A stretch of DNA of 64,000 nucleotides from contig NZ_JBODSD010000002.1 of NCBI RefSeq assembly GCF_050632745.1, positions 434,001 to 498,000 of the forward strand, given 5' to 3'. The stretch's first letter is position 1. Every line of letters begins with the position of its first letter. Origin of the DNA: Mumia sp050632745 (GTDB lineage: Bacteria; Actinomycetota; Actinomycetes; Propionibacteriales; Nocardioidaceae). Positions 25,660 to 33,213 of the stretch are shown one piece after another. The position numbers and the translations under genes are program-made. Under the pieces are notes generated by a model that did no database searches, was not told where the DNA came from, and saw only the letters and a program-made list of their open reading frames with translations.

Positions 25660-26580
25660 ATGAAGCCCATCCCTCACGAACTTCGCTGCCGTCCGTTCAC
25701 GACGGGTCACGCGGGCCGCCTCGGCGTCACGCCCCAGCAGCTGCGCGGACGCCGGTTCCTCCGGCTGCACCGCGGGATCTACGTTTGCGCTGACCTGCCG
25801 CTCACCCTCGTCGTACGGATCGGCGCGGCCCTGCTCGCACTCCCCAGCGACGCGCTGGTCAGCCACCTGACGGCCCTGCGGCTGTGGGGCCTGGAGATCC
25901 GACAGCTGTATCCGCTGCACTTCTCGACGAACTCCTCACTGGTCACCGAGCGTGACGGCATCCGACTCCATCGCCGGCGCGGGCGGCTACGGGCGTACGT
26001 ACGGGAATGCCTCGCGTGCACGGGACCAGATCGCACGTACGTCGACTGCTCGGCGCTGCGCCTCACCCTGCCCGAGCTGGTCCAGGCTGCGGACCATCTC
26101 GTCCACGCGGGCCATACGACGCTGAGTCAGCTGGCGGCGTACCTCGACGACACCCACATCCACGGTGTCGTCCGGGCACGGCGCGCTTTCGCGTACGTGC
26201 GTGAGCGCGTGGAGTCGCCGATGGAGACTCTCGTACGACTCATGCTGGTGTTCGCCCGGCTGCCGGAGCCAGATACGAATCCCGACGTGCTCGATCCCGA
26301 GGGCCGGTTCGTGGCGCGATGCGACCTCGTCTACTGGCGCTTCCGCGTGATCGTCGAGTACGACGGCGCGTGGCACGAGCGCTCGAAGAAGCAGCGCGCC
26401 CGCGACCGGACGCGGCGCGAGGCACTCGAGCGTCTCGGGTGGACCGTCATCGTCGTGCTCGAGGACGACCTGACGAACACGAAGTCGATCGTCTGGCGGG
26501 TCGACGGGGCACTGCGCGACAACGGGTACGACGGCCCGCGCCCGCAGTTCAACGCGATGTGGACGCGTTGGTTCGCCTGA
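25660..26580 (+). CDS. DUF559 (Vsr-like) protein with AbiEi-like N terminus
   Basis: A 306-residue protein with two parts. The N-terminal region (about 10-110) looks like the AbiEi antitoxin-type winged helix, with LGVTPQQLRGRRFLRLHRGIY and a DALVSHLTALRLWGL segment. The C-terminal DUF559 domain (about 215-280) resembles Vsr/PD-(D/E)XK endonucleases, with ARCDLVYWRFRVIVEYDG and the RRREALERLGWTVIVV-type end. Such genes are common single-gene accessory items in actinobacteria; nuclease activity is unproven. A GGAGG ribosome site precedes the ATG. It is flanked on both sides by related hairpin repeats. Confidence 0.85.
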   Translation: MKPIPHELRCRPFTTGHAGRLGVTPQQLRGRRFLRLHRGIYVCADLPLTLVVRIGAALLALPSDALVSHLTALRLWGLEIRQLYPLHFSTNSSLVTERDGIRLHRRRGRLRAYVRECLACTGPDRTYVDCSALRLTLPELVQAADHLVHAGHTTLSQLAAYLDDTHIHGVVRARRAFAYVRERVESPMETLVRLMLVFARLPEPDTNPDVLDPEGRFVARCDLVYWRFRVIVEYDGAWHERSKKQRARDRTRREALERLGWTVIVVLEDDLTNTKSIVWRVDGALRDNGYDGPRPQFNAMWTRWFA

Positions 26581-26593
26581 GCCCGCGTCCGCG

Positions 26594-26685
26594 CCCCGCC
26601 CCGTCCCGTCCGCGTTTCGAAGGGTTGGCGTTGATTCCGGCCGGCGCGAACCAACCCGAACCCTTCGAAACGGGGACGGGGCGGG
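26594..26685. repeat. Capped hairpin repeat, copy B
   Basis: Inverted repeat with outer arms of the CCCGCCCCGTCC/GGACGGGGCGGG type and inner arms sharing CGTTTCGAAGGGTT with its complement AACCCTTCGAAACG. The inner 14 bases pair perfectly. It lies between two converging genes, where a bidirectional terminator would be expected. It differs from copy A in the loop and the inner stem. Confidence 0.75.
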
Positions 26686-26707
26686 AGGGGGCGGGCGGGA
26701 CAAGGCG

Positions 26708-28099
26708 TCAGCGGGGCTGGTGCAGGCGGCGGGCGGCCTCGGCGACGGAGCCGCTCATCGACGGGTAGACGGTGAAGGCGTTCGCGACCTGGTCGGTCGT
26801 GAGCCCGGTCGAGACGGCGAGCGAGACCGCGTGGATCAGCTCCGACGCCCGCGGCGCGACCACGACACCGCCGATCACGGCTCCGCCACCCGGACGGCAG
26901 AACAGCTTGACGAAGCCGTCGCGCACACCCTGCATCTTGGCCCGCGGGTTGCCCGACAGGCGCAGGGTGACGGTCTCCGCGTCCACCTCGCCGGCGTCGA
27001 CGTCCTTCTGGCTGATGCCGACGGTCGCGATCTCGGGGGCGGTGAAGACGTTGGAGACGACCGTACGCAGCCGCAGCGGGTGCACCGCGTCGCCGAGCGC
27101 GTGCGCCATCGCGATCCGGCCCTGCATCGCGGCCACGGACGCGAGCATCAGCACGCCGGTGCAGTCGCCGGCCGCGTACACGCCACGCGCCGACGTCCGC
27201 GACACCCGGTCGACCTCGATGAAGCCGCCGGAGTCGACGTTGACGCCGGCCGACTCGAGCCCGAGGTCCGCGCTGTTGGGGATCGACCCGAGCGCGAGCA
27301 GGCAGTGCGAGCCCTCGACCTCGCGGCCGTCGGTGAGGCGGACGACGACGGAGTCGCCCTTGCGCTCGACGGACTCCATGCGCGAGCGGGACAGCACGTT
27401 CATGCCGCGCCGCGTGAAGACCTCCTCCAGCACGACGGCCGCGTCGGAGTCCTCGCCCGGGAGCACCCGGTCGCGGCTGGAGACGAGCGTGACCTGGCTG
27501 CCGAGGGCCTTGTACGCCCCTGCGAACTCCGCACCGGTGACGCCGGACCCGACGACGATCAGGTGCTCGGGGAGCTCGTCGAGCTCGTAGACCTGCTCCC
27601 AGGTCAGGATGCGCTCGCCGTCGGGGATCGCGGTGTCCACGACGCGCGGGTGGGCGCCGGTCGCCAGCAGCACGATCTGCGAGTGCAGCTCGTCGGCGCC
27701 GCCGTCGGCCCGCTCGACGAGCACCGTCTCCGGTCCGTCGAGGCGCGCCGTCCCGGCGATGACCTGCACGTTCTCCCGCTCGACGCGGCGGCGGATGTCA
27801 TCGGACTGCGCGACGGCGAGACGCTTCACCCGCTGGTTGACCTGCATCAGGTCGACGGAAGTGGCGCCAGACCCGACGATGCCCAGCTCGTCGGAGCCGG
27901 ACACGTCGGTCATGAGGTCGGACGTGGCGATCAGGGTCTTGCTGGGCACGCAGTCGGTGAGGACGGTCGAGCCGCCGAGGCCGTCGCGCTCGACGACGGT
28001 GACCTCCGCCCCGAGCTGTGCCGCGACCAGCGCAGCCTCGTACCCACCAGGTCCACCACCGACGATCACGACGCGATTCACGCCGTCATTGTCTCGCAC
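26708..28099 (-). CDS. NAD(P)H-quinone dehydrogenase (LpdA-like flavoprotein)
   Basis: A 463-residue flavoprotein of the pyridine nucleotide disulfide oxidoreductase superfamily. It has the FAD loop VVIVGGGPGGYEAAL, the NAD(P) loop VVGSGVTGAEFAGAY and the second FAD motif SARGVYAAGDCTG. The region where lipoamide dehydrogenase has its CxxxxC disulfide reads GSTVLTDCVPSKT, so the first Cys is replaced by Val/Thr and dithiol chemistry is not possible; this matches mycobacterial Rv3303c-type NAD(P)H:quinone reductases. The GTG at 28099 is used, but a GTG six codons in (28081) is equally good. Confidence 0.9.
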   Translation of the reverse strand: MRDNDGVNRVVIVGGGPGGYEAALVAAQLGAEVTVVERDGLGGSTVLTDCVPSKTLIATSDLMTDVSGSDELGIVGSGATSVDLMQVNQRVKRLAVAQSDDIRRRVERENVQVIAGTARLDGPETVLVERADGGADELHSQIVLLATGAHPRVVDTAIPDGERILTWEQVYELDELPEHLIVVGSGVTGAEFAGAYKALGSQVTLVSSRDRVLPGEDSDAAVVLEEVFTRRGMNVLSRSRMESVERKGDSVVVRLTDGREVEGSHCLLALGSIPNSADLGLESAGVNVDSGGFIEVDRVSRTSARGVYAAGDCTGVLMLASVAAMQGRIAMAHALGDAVHPLRLRTVVSNVFTAPEIATVGISQKDVDAGEVDAETVTLRLSGNPRAKMQGVRDGFVKLFCRPGGGAVIGGVVVAPRASELIHAVSLAVSTGLTTDQVANAFTVYPSMSGSVAEAARRLHQPR

Positions 28100-28158
28100 C
28101 TGCGGCGACCGGCACGCGGCGGCGTTCGGGCCCCGGCGCCCGGTGTGGCGCTCGTCGC

Positions 28159-28809
28159 TCAGGCGGCCATCTCGGCGAAGAGCGCCTCGTTCAGGGCGAA
28201 CGCCGCCTTGACCTCGTCGACCACCCGCTGCTTCGCGGTGTCGTCGAGCGGCAGAGCGTCGAGCCGTGCCCGGTAGGCGTCCTTGTAGAGCTTCGGCTTC
28301 GGCACGAGCGGGAAGTCGTAGAACGTGACGCCCCCCTCGGTGAGCCCGTACTCGCGCTGCAGGATCCGCCCGATCGCCTGGCCGCCCGACAGGTCTCCCA
28401 GGTATCGCGTGTAGTGGTGCGCCACGAAACGGACCGGGTCTCCCGTCGTCTCGCGGACCTGGGAGGCGTACGCCGTCGCGGCCGCACCGACGGGGATCTC
28501 GCGCCAGTCTTCACCGGCGATGAACCGAAGGTCGGCCTCGATCGCCGCCGAGCGGACGAGCGCCGCGTCGACGACGGCCGATCCGACGGGGTCGCTGGCG
28601 AGGGCGTCGCCGACGGACTCGATCGCCTCGTAGACGACGGCGAGCTGACGCAGGAAGACCGCGTAGCGCTCGACCGACGAGCGCCCCTCGAGGAGGTCGG
28701 ACATGAAGCTCGAGTTCTCGGCCGAGGTGTGCTCGGCGCGCGATCCCTCCCGCATGAGGGTCGAGAGCGCGGTGCTGGGGACGGTCTCCTGCGCGGCAGT
28801 GACGGTCAT
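28159..28809 (-). CDS. hmuO: Heme oxygenase (biliverdin-producing)
   Basis: A 216-residue HmuO/HO-1-type heme oxygenase that opens heme to release iron, CO and biliverdin. The proximal-His segment REGSRAEHTSAENSSFM near the N terminus and the distal-helix segment YTRYLGDLSGGQAIGRILQ, with the catalytic Gly-rich kink, are intact. A GGAGG sequence lies about 9 bases before the ATG; the longer in-frame ATG upstream is not supported. It is transcribed away from hmuTUV across a 207-bp region carrying two DtxR-like boxes, so both sides are likely induced by iron starvation or heme. Confidence 0.95.
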   Translation of the reverse strand: MTVTAAQETVPSTALSTLMREGSRAEHTSAENSSFMSDLLEGRSSVERYAVFLRQLAVVYEAIESVGDALASDPVGSAVVDAALVRSAAIEADLRFIAGEDWREIPVGAAATAYASQVRETTGDPVRFVAHHYTRYLGDLSGGQAIGRILQREYGLTEGGVTFYDFPLVPKPKLYKDAYRARLDALPLDDTAKQRVVDEVKAAFALNEALFAEMAA

Positions 28810-28862
28810 CGAGGGGCCTCCACGAGGTGGGCGAGGGGTGGACAGGGACGTCCCGAACAATA

Positions 28863-28884
28863 TGACACACTGTCATCATCGACA
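28863..28884. promoter_or_regulatory. Overlapping TGACA/TGTCA symmetry near the heme oxygenase promoter
   Basis: TGACA-CAC-TGTCA (28863-28875) is a perfect short inverted repeat, overlapped by a second near-palindrome, TGTCATCATCGACA. A further GTGACG-TTG-CGTCAC repeat lies at 28906-28920. Position suits control of the heme oxygenase promoter (minus strand); heme-responsive two-component regulators are one candidate class. Confidence 0.35.
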
Positions 28885-28940
28885 GGACATCGCGTCAGGA
28901 CCAACGTGACGTTGCGTCACTTTAACCCCGGATCTGCTAG

Positions 28941-28959
28941 CGAGGCAAGGCTTACCTAT
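28941..28959. promoter_or_regulatory. DtxR/IdeR-like iron box, upstream copy
   Basis: This 19-mer matches the known consensus TTAGGTTAGGCTAACCTAA at 13 of 19 positions by hand count, including the central AGGCTTACCT. It overlaps a possible TATGCT -10 element (28957-28962) for hmuT. An iron-loaded DtxR/IdeR dimer here would block the promoter. Confidence 0.55.
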
Positions 28960-28971
28960 GCTACGTTCCAT

Positions 28972-28990
28972 CGAGGTTAGGTAAACCTGA
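28972..28990. promoter_or_regulatory. DtxR/IdeR-like iron box, downstream copy
   Basis: The sequence CGAGGTTAGGTAAACCTGA matches the same consensus at 14 of 19 positions. It starts 31 bp after the upstream box, close to three helical turns, so two dimers could bind the same face. It lies just after the presumed hmuT transcription start. Confidence 0.7.
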
Positions 28991-29016
28991 CTTCCCTCGG
29001 AAACGGAGCAGTCCCC

Positions 29017-30117
29017 GTGCAACGCCGTCGTGTGATCACCGTCGCCCTCCTCTGCGTCTCCGGCCTCTTCGCTGCCGGCTGCGGGCCCGCCGGACACAGC
29101 GACACCGGCAGCCAGGACGCGGTGACGACGATCCCGCCGCTCAGCGCCGTCACCGTCTCCGACGACCCGAAGTCGCTCTCCGGCGAGGTCGCGGTCGACC
29201 TCGGCGCCGAGGAGCCCGAGCCCGTCACGGACGACCCGCGGCAGGCGTTCCCGGTCACGCTCACCGACGCCCAGGGCACGAAGACGACGGTGAAGTCCGC
29301 CGAGCGCGTCCTCGCGCTCGACCAGTACGGGACGCTGTCGCAGATCGTCTTCGAGCTCGGCCTCGGCGACCTCCTCGTCGGGCGCGACATCTCGACCCAG
29401 TTCACGCAGGCCCAGGACCTCCCGCTCGTCACCCACAACGGGCACGAGCTCAACGGCGAGGCGATCCTCGACCTCTCCCCCGACCTCATCATCACCGACA
29501 CCTCGCTCGGCCCCTGGGACGTCGTGGAGCAGGTCCGCGACGCGGGAGTTCCGGTCGTCGTCGTGGACAGCAAGCGCAACCTCGACAACGTCGCGGAGCT
29601 GACCGACCAGGTCGCCACCGCGCTCGGTGTCCCGCAGGTCGGCAAGCAGCTCGCGAAGCGGACGGCCGACGAGGTCGCGGCGGTCCGCGCGACCGTCGCC
29701 GAGAAGGCACCCTCGGCGGTGCAGGACCAGCTCCGCACCGTCTTCCTCTACGTCCGGGGGCAGAGCGGCGTCTACTACATGTTCGGTGAGGGGTCCGGCG
29801 CCGACGCGCTGATCTCGGCCACGGGGGCGTACGACGTCTCGAAGGAGATCGGCTGGAAGGGCATGAAGCCGCTCAACGACGAAGGCATCGTCGCCGCGCA
29901 GCCCGACGCGATCCTCATGATGAGCAAGGGCCTCGACTCGGCGGGCGGCGTGGACGGGCTGCTCGAGCGCTACCCCGCCCTCGCCAACACCCCAGCGGGC
30001 CAGAACCGCCGCTTCATCACGATGCCCGACAGCCAGATCCTGAGCTTCGGACCGCGCAGCGCCGACGTGATCAACGCCCTCGCCGTCGCGATGTACGCGC
30101 CGGAGTCGCTGCGATGA
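29017..30117 (+). CDS. hmuT: Heme ABC transporter substrate-binding lipoprotein
   Basis: A 366-residue lipoprotein that captures heme outside the membrane for HmuUV. The N terminus is a lipoprotein signal with lipobox FAAGC (Cys22). The mature protein is a class III (cluster A-II) binding protein: ERVLALDQYGTLSQIVFELGL, a DLSPDLIITDTSLGP segment and DAILMMSKGL, joined by a long helix. GGAG precedes the GTG start. It is the first gene of a tightly overlapping run (hmuT-hmuU-hmuV and two surface proteins) and lies under two DtxR-like boxes. Confidence 0.94.
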   Translation: MQRRRVITVALLCVSGLFAAGCGPAGHSDTGSQDAVTTIPPLSAVTVSDDPKSLSGEVAVDLGAEEPEPVTDDPRQAFPVTLTDAQGTKTTVKSAERVLALDQYGTLSQIVFELGLGDLLVGRDISTQFTQAQDLPLVTHNGHELNGEAILDLSPDLIITDTSLGPWDVVEQVRDAGVPVVVVDSKRNLDNVAELTDQVATALGVPQVGKQLAKRTADEVAAVRATVAEKAPSAVQDQLRTVFLYVRGQSGVYYMFGEGSGADALISATGAYDVSKEIGWKGMKPLNDEGIVAAQPDAILMMSKGLDSAGGVDGLLERYPALANTPAGQNRRFITMPDSQILSFGPRSADVINALAVAMYAPESLR

Positions 30118-31184
30118 CGGTCGTCGACCCCACCGTCTCGGCGCGGTTCCGGCTGAGCGCGACGGTCGTCCTGTTCTGCGGCCTGTCCGTCGCCCTCGTC
30201 GTGCTGGCGCTCGTCTCCGCGGGGACCGGACAGCTCGCGATCCCTCCCGCCGAGGTGCTCGGCTCGTTCCTCCACCGGATCGGCATCGACGTCGGGCCGA
30301 TGCCGACGCACCCGCAGGGCGACGCGGCGCTGTGGAGCATCCGCTTCCCCCGCGTCGCGATGGCGATCCTGGTCGGCGCCTCGTTGTCGGCCGCCGGCGC
30401 GCTGATGCAGGGAGTCTTCGGCAACCCGCTCGCCGAGCCCGGCGTGATCGGTGTGTCCTCCGGGGCCGCGGTGGCCGCGGCCTGCGCGATGGTCTTCGGC
30501 TTCGCCGCGCTCGGCACCTGGACCGTCCCCGCTCTCGCGTTCGTCGGCGGGCTCATCACCACCGTCGCCGTCTACCTGCTCTCGCGCTCCGACGGGCGGA
30601 CGGAGGTCGTCACGCTCGTACTCACCGGCATCGCGGTCAACGCGGTCACCGGCGCGCTCCTCGCGCTGATGATGTTCCTCGCCGACACCCAGGCCCGTGA
30701 GGAGATCGTGTTCTGGCAGCTCGGGTCGCTCAACGGGACCCGCTGGCAGTACGTCTGGGTGGTCGCGCCGCTCGCCGTGGTCGGCGTGACCGGCGCCCTG
30801 CTGCTGAGCCGCAAGCTCGACCTGCTCGCGCTCGGCGACCGGGCCGCCCGGCACGTCGGCGTCGACGTCGAGCGCCTGCGCATCGGCGCGATCACGCTGG
30901 TCGCGCTCCTCACCGCGGCGGCCGTCGCGTTCTGCGGGATCATCGCGTTCGTCGGCCTCGTCGTGCCGCACCTCATGCGCATGGTCGTCGGACCGGGCCA
31001 CCGGCTCCTGCTGCCGGCCAGCGTCCTGGGCGGCGCCGTCCTGCTGCTTGCCGCGGACCTCGTCGCCCGCACCGCCGTCCCGTACGCCGAGCTGCCGATC
31101 GGCATGCTCACCTCGCTGATCGGTGGGCCGATGTTCTTCTGGCTGCTGCGCCGCACCCGTCGTACGGCAGGGGGCTGGGCATGA
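30114..31184 (+). CDS. hmuU: Heme ABC transporter permease (FecCD family)
   Basis: A 356-residue permease with about ten membrane helices. FecCD hallmarks are RFPRVAMAILVGASLSAAGALMQGVFGNPLAEPGVIGVSSGA near the N terminus and FVGLVVPHLMRMVVGPGHRLLLPAS, the coupling loop to the ATPase. It passes heme from HmuT into the cytoplasm. Its ATG overlaps the hmuT stop and its stop overlaps the hmuV start. Confidence 0.95.
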   Translation: MTVVDPTVSARFRLSATVVLFCGLSVALVVLALVSAGTGQLAIPPAEVLGSFLHRIGIDVGPMPTHPQGDAALWSIRFPRVAMAILVGASLSAAGALMQGVFGNPLAEPGVIGVSSGAAVAAACAMVFGFAALGTWTVPALAFVGGLITTVAVYLLSRSDGRTEVVTLVLTGIAVNAVTGALLALMMFLADTQAREEIVFWQLGSLNGTRWQYVWVVAPLAVVGVTGALLLSRKLDLLALGDRAARHVGVDVERLRIGAITLVALLTAAAVAFCGIIAFVGLVVPHLMRMVVGPGHRLLLPASVLGGAVLLLAADLVARTAVPYAELPIGMLTSLIGGPMFFWLLRRTRRTAGGWA

Positions 31185-31999
31185 GCGCCACGCCCGCGCC
31201 GACGACGCGCACGATCCTCCAGGTCATCGGCGCCTGCGTCGAGTACGGCCCGGCGAAGATCCTTCGCGAGGTCGACCTCGACGTACGCCCGGGCGAGCTG
31301 CTCGTCCTCGTCGGACCGAACGGCGCCGGCAAGTCGACGCTCCTCGGTGTGCTGGCCGGCGACGTCGCACTGACCCGGGGACGAGCGCTGCTCGACGGTG
31401 AGCCGCTCGCGTCCCGGCGCGCCGGCGAGCTCTCGCGACGCCGCTCGGTCCTCCTCCAGGAGCACCGGCTGTCGTTCCCGTTCACGGTCACCGAGGTCGT
31501 CGCGATGGGCCGGGCCCCGTGGCACGGTCGCGACGAGTCCGACGCGGACGAGGCCGTCGTGGCCGACGCGATGCGCCGTACCGACGTCGAGCGTCTCGCG
31601 TCGCGCCGCTTCCCGACGCTGTCCGGCGGCGAGAAGGGGCGTACGAGCTTCGCCCGCGTGATGGCGCAGGAGGCCCCGATCGTGCTCCTCGACGAGCCGA
31701 CCGCCGCGCTCGACATCGCGCACCAGGAGGCCCTGCTCACCGAGGCGCGCAGGCTCGCCCGCGAAGGCCGTGCCGTCGTCGCCGTCCTGCACGACCTCTC
31801 GCTGGCCGCCGCCTACGCGGACCGCGTCTGCGTCCTCGCCGAGGGCCGGGTCCGCGCGGACGGGCCACCGCTCGAGGTGATGCGACCCGAGCTGCTGTCC
31901 GACGTCTACGGCCACCCGGTCGACGTCTTCACCCACCCGCGCACCGGCGACCTCGTGGTCACCCCGCTGCGGACCCCCGTCGAGGAGGTCGTCCGATGA
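31181..31999 (+). CDS. hmuV: Heme ABC transporter ATPase
   Basis: A 272-residue ABC ATPase that powers heme import. Walker A is GPNGAGKST, the signature reads LSGGEKGRTSFAR (Q or E usual at this place), Walker B is IVLLDEPTAALD and the switch His lies in VLHDLSLAAAYADR. It is the FepC/HmuV subtype. ATGA overlaps join it to hmuU upstream and to a surface-protein gene downstream. Confidence 0.95.
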   Translation: MSATPAPTTRTILQVIGACVEYGPAKILREVDLDVRPGELLVLVGPNGAGKSTLLGVLAGDVALTRGRALLDGEPLASRRAGELSRRRSVLLQEHRLSFPFTVTEVVAMGRAPWHGRDESDADEAVVADAMRRTDVERLASRRFPTLSGGEKGRTSFARVMAQEAPIVLLDEPTAALDIAHQEALLTEARRLAREGRAVVAVLHDLSLAAAYADRVCVLAEGRVRADGPPLEVMRPELLSDVYGHPVDVFTHPRTGDLVVTPLRTPVEEVVR

Positions 32000-33213
32000 C
32001 CCGCACGACTCGGCTCGCCGCCCTGGGCGTGGCCGTCACCCTCGCCGTCCCGACGGTCGGGCTCACCGCGGCCCCCGCGGGTGCGGCCGCCCGCATCACC
32101 GTCTCCAACGGCGACGGCGCGTCCACCGCGGCGGTCGACGGCGCGACCACCCTGACCGTGACCGGGCGCGGGTTCCAGTCGATCAAGGGCGGAGCGGGCG
32201 GCATCTACGTCGCGTTCGGGTGGGTGTCCGACCCCGAGGGCGGCGCGTGGAAGCCGTCGAAGGGCGGCACCACCGGCGACGACTACCGCTACGTCCCCGA
32301 CAGCGAGAGCGCCGACAACGCCGGGCACCAGCGTTTCATCGCCTTCCCCGGCGCGGACACGGCCGACTCGGCCAACGGCACCATGAGCGCCTCGGGTGGC
32401 TGGAGCACCACGGTGAGCGTGCCCGGCGCCCGGTTCCAGGCCGTCGACCGCTCCGGCAGCGCCGTCGACGTGGACTGCACCCAGGTCACCTGCGGTGTCA
32501 TCACGATCGGCGCCCACGGCATCAAGAACCCCCGCAACGAGACGTTCACTCCGGTGCGCTTCGTCGCTGGGTCGGGGTCGGGGGCCGCCGCCGCGCCCGC
32601 GACCTCCGCGCCGAGCGCCGCCCCCCACGCTGCCTCGAGTACGCCGGCGGCGGCCACCCCCGTGCGTACGGGCAAGCCGACGGTCGGGGTGGACCGTGCG
32701 ACCGCGGTCGTCGGGCGGGTCCTCACGTTCACCGGCAAGGGCTTCACGCCGGGCGAGCAGGTCGTCGCCACGCTCGACGACGGGGTCGCCGCGGTCGGAC
32801 CGCTGTCGGCGGGGCAGTCCGGCGAGGTTGCGGGGGTGCTCCAGCTCCCGGCGACGACGCAGGCCGGCACCCACGTGCTGCGGCTGACCGGCGCGGCCAG
32901 CGGCGCCGCTCCTGAGGTCACCTTCCCGATCGCGCCCGCCGCCGCGGTGGTGGACGCGACCGCCGCCGACGTGGGGGCAGACGAGGGCCCGTCGACCGCG
33001 GCCTGGGTCTTCCTCGCCGCAGCGGGGCTGCTCCTGCTCGGCGCGGTCGTCGGCGCCGTCCTGCAGGTACGCCGCAGCCGCCGCGCGCGCCGTACCGAAC
33101 AGGTCGCTGCCCCCGAGGACGGTGCCCCGCTCGTCCCCGACTCGCTGGCATCGTTCGAGCGCGGGGACACCGCCGTCGACGAGCCCACCCAGGGCGGGAG
33201 GGTGTCGCGATGA
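31996..33213 (+). CDS. Exported, membrane-anchored protein of the heme island
   Basis: A 405-residue protein with signal peptide (1-34), one copy of a module found twice in the 35.4-kb protein (about 35-195, with YVAFGWV, AWKPSKG and NETFTPVRF), an Ala/Pro/Ser linker (about 198-225), a second beta-rich domain (about 226-315) and a C-terminal membrane segment (about 333-356) with a basic tail. It contains no HtaA signature. The position, overlapping both hmuV and the HtaA gene, is that of htaC-like accessory proteins of corynebacterial heme loci, but I see no clear homology. A role in heme capture at the surface is inference. Confidence 0.8.
   Translation: MTRTTRLAALGVAVTLAVPTVGLTAAPAGAAARITVSNGDGASTAAVDGATTLTVTGRGFQSIKGGAGGIYVAFGWVSDPEGGAWKPSKGGTTGDDYRYVPDSESADNAGHQRFIAFPGADTADSANGTMSASGGWSTTVSVPGARFQAVDRSGSAVDVDCTQVTCGVITIGAHGIKNPRNETFTPVRFVAGSGSGAAAAPATSAPSAAPHAASSTPAAATPVRTGKPTVGVDRATAVVGRVLTFTGKGFTPGEQVVATLDDGVAAVGPLSAGQSGEVAGVLQLPATTQAGTHVLRLTGAASGAAPEVTFPIAPAAAVVDATAADVGADEGPSTAAWVFLAAAGLLLLGAVVGAVLQVRRSRRARRTEQVAAPEDGAPLVPDSLASFERGDTAVDEPTQGGRVSR

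Noticed and set aside
23047..25920. Very long open frame antisense to pyruvate carboxylase
   Set aside because: It is an Arg/His/Gly-rich shadow caused by high GC at third codon positions of pyc. It has no domain, start context or codon pattern of its own, while pyc is unambiguous.
26708..28099. Dihydrolipoamide dehydrogenase
   Set aside because: The overall fold is the same, but the redox disulfide CxxxxC is missing (GSTVLTDCVPS), so a quinone reductase-type role is more likely.
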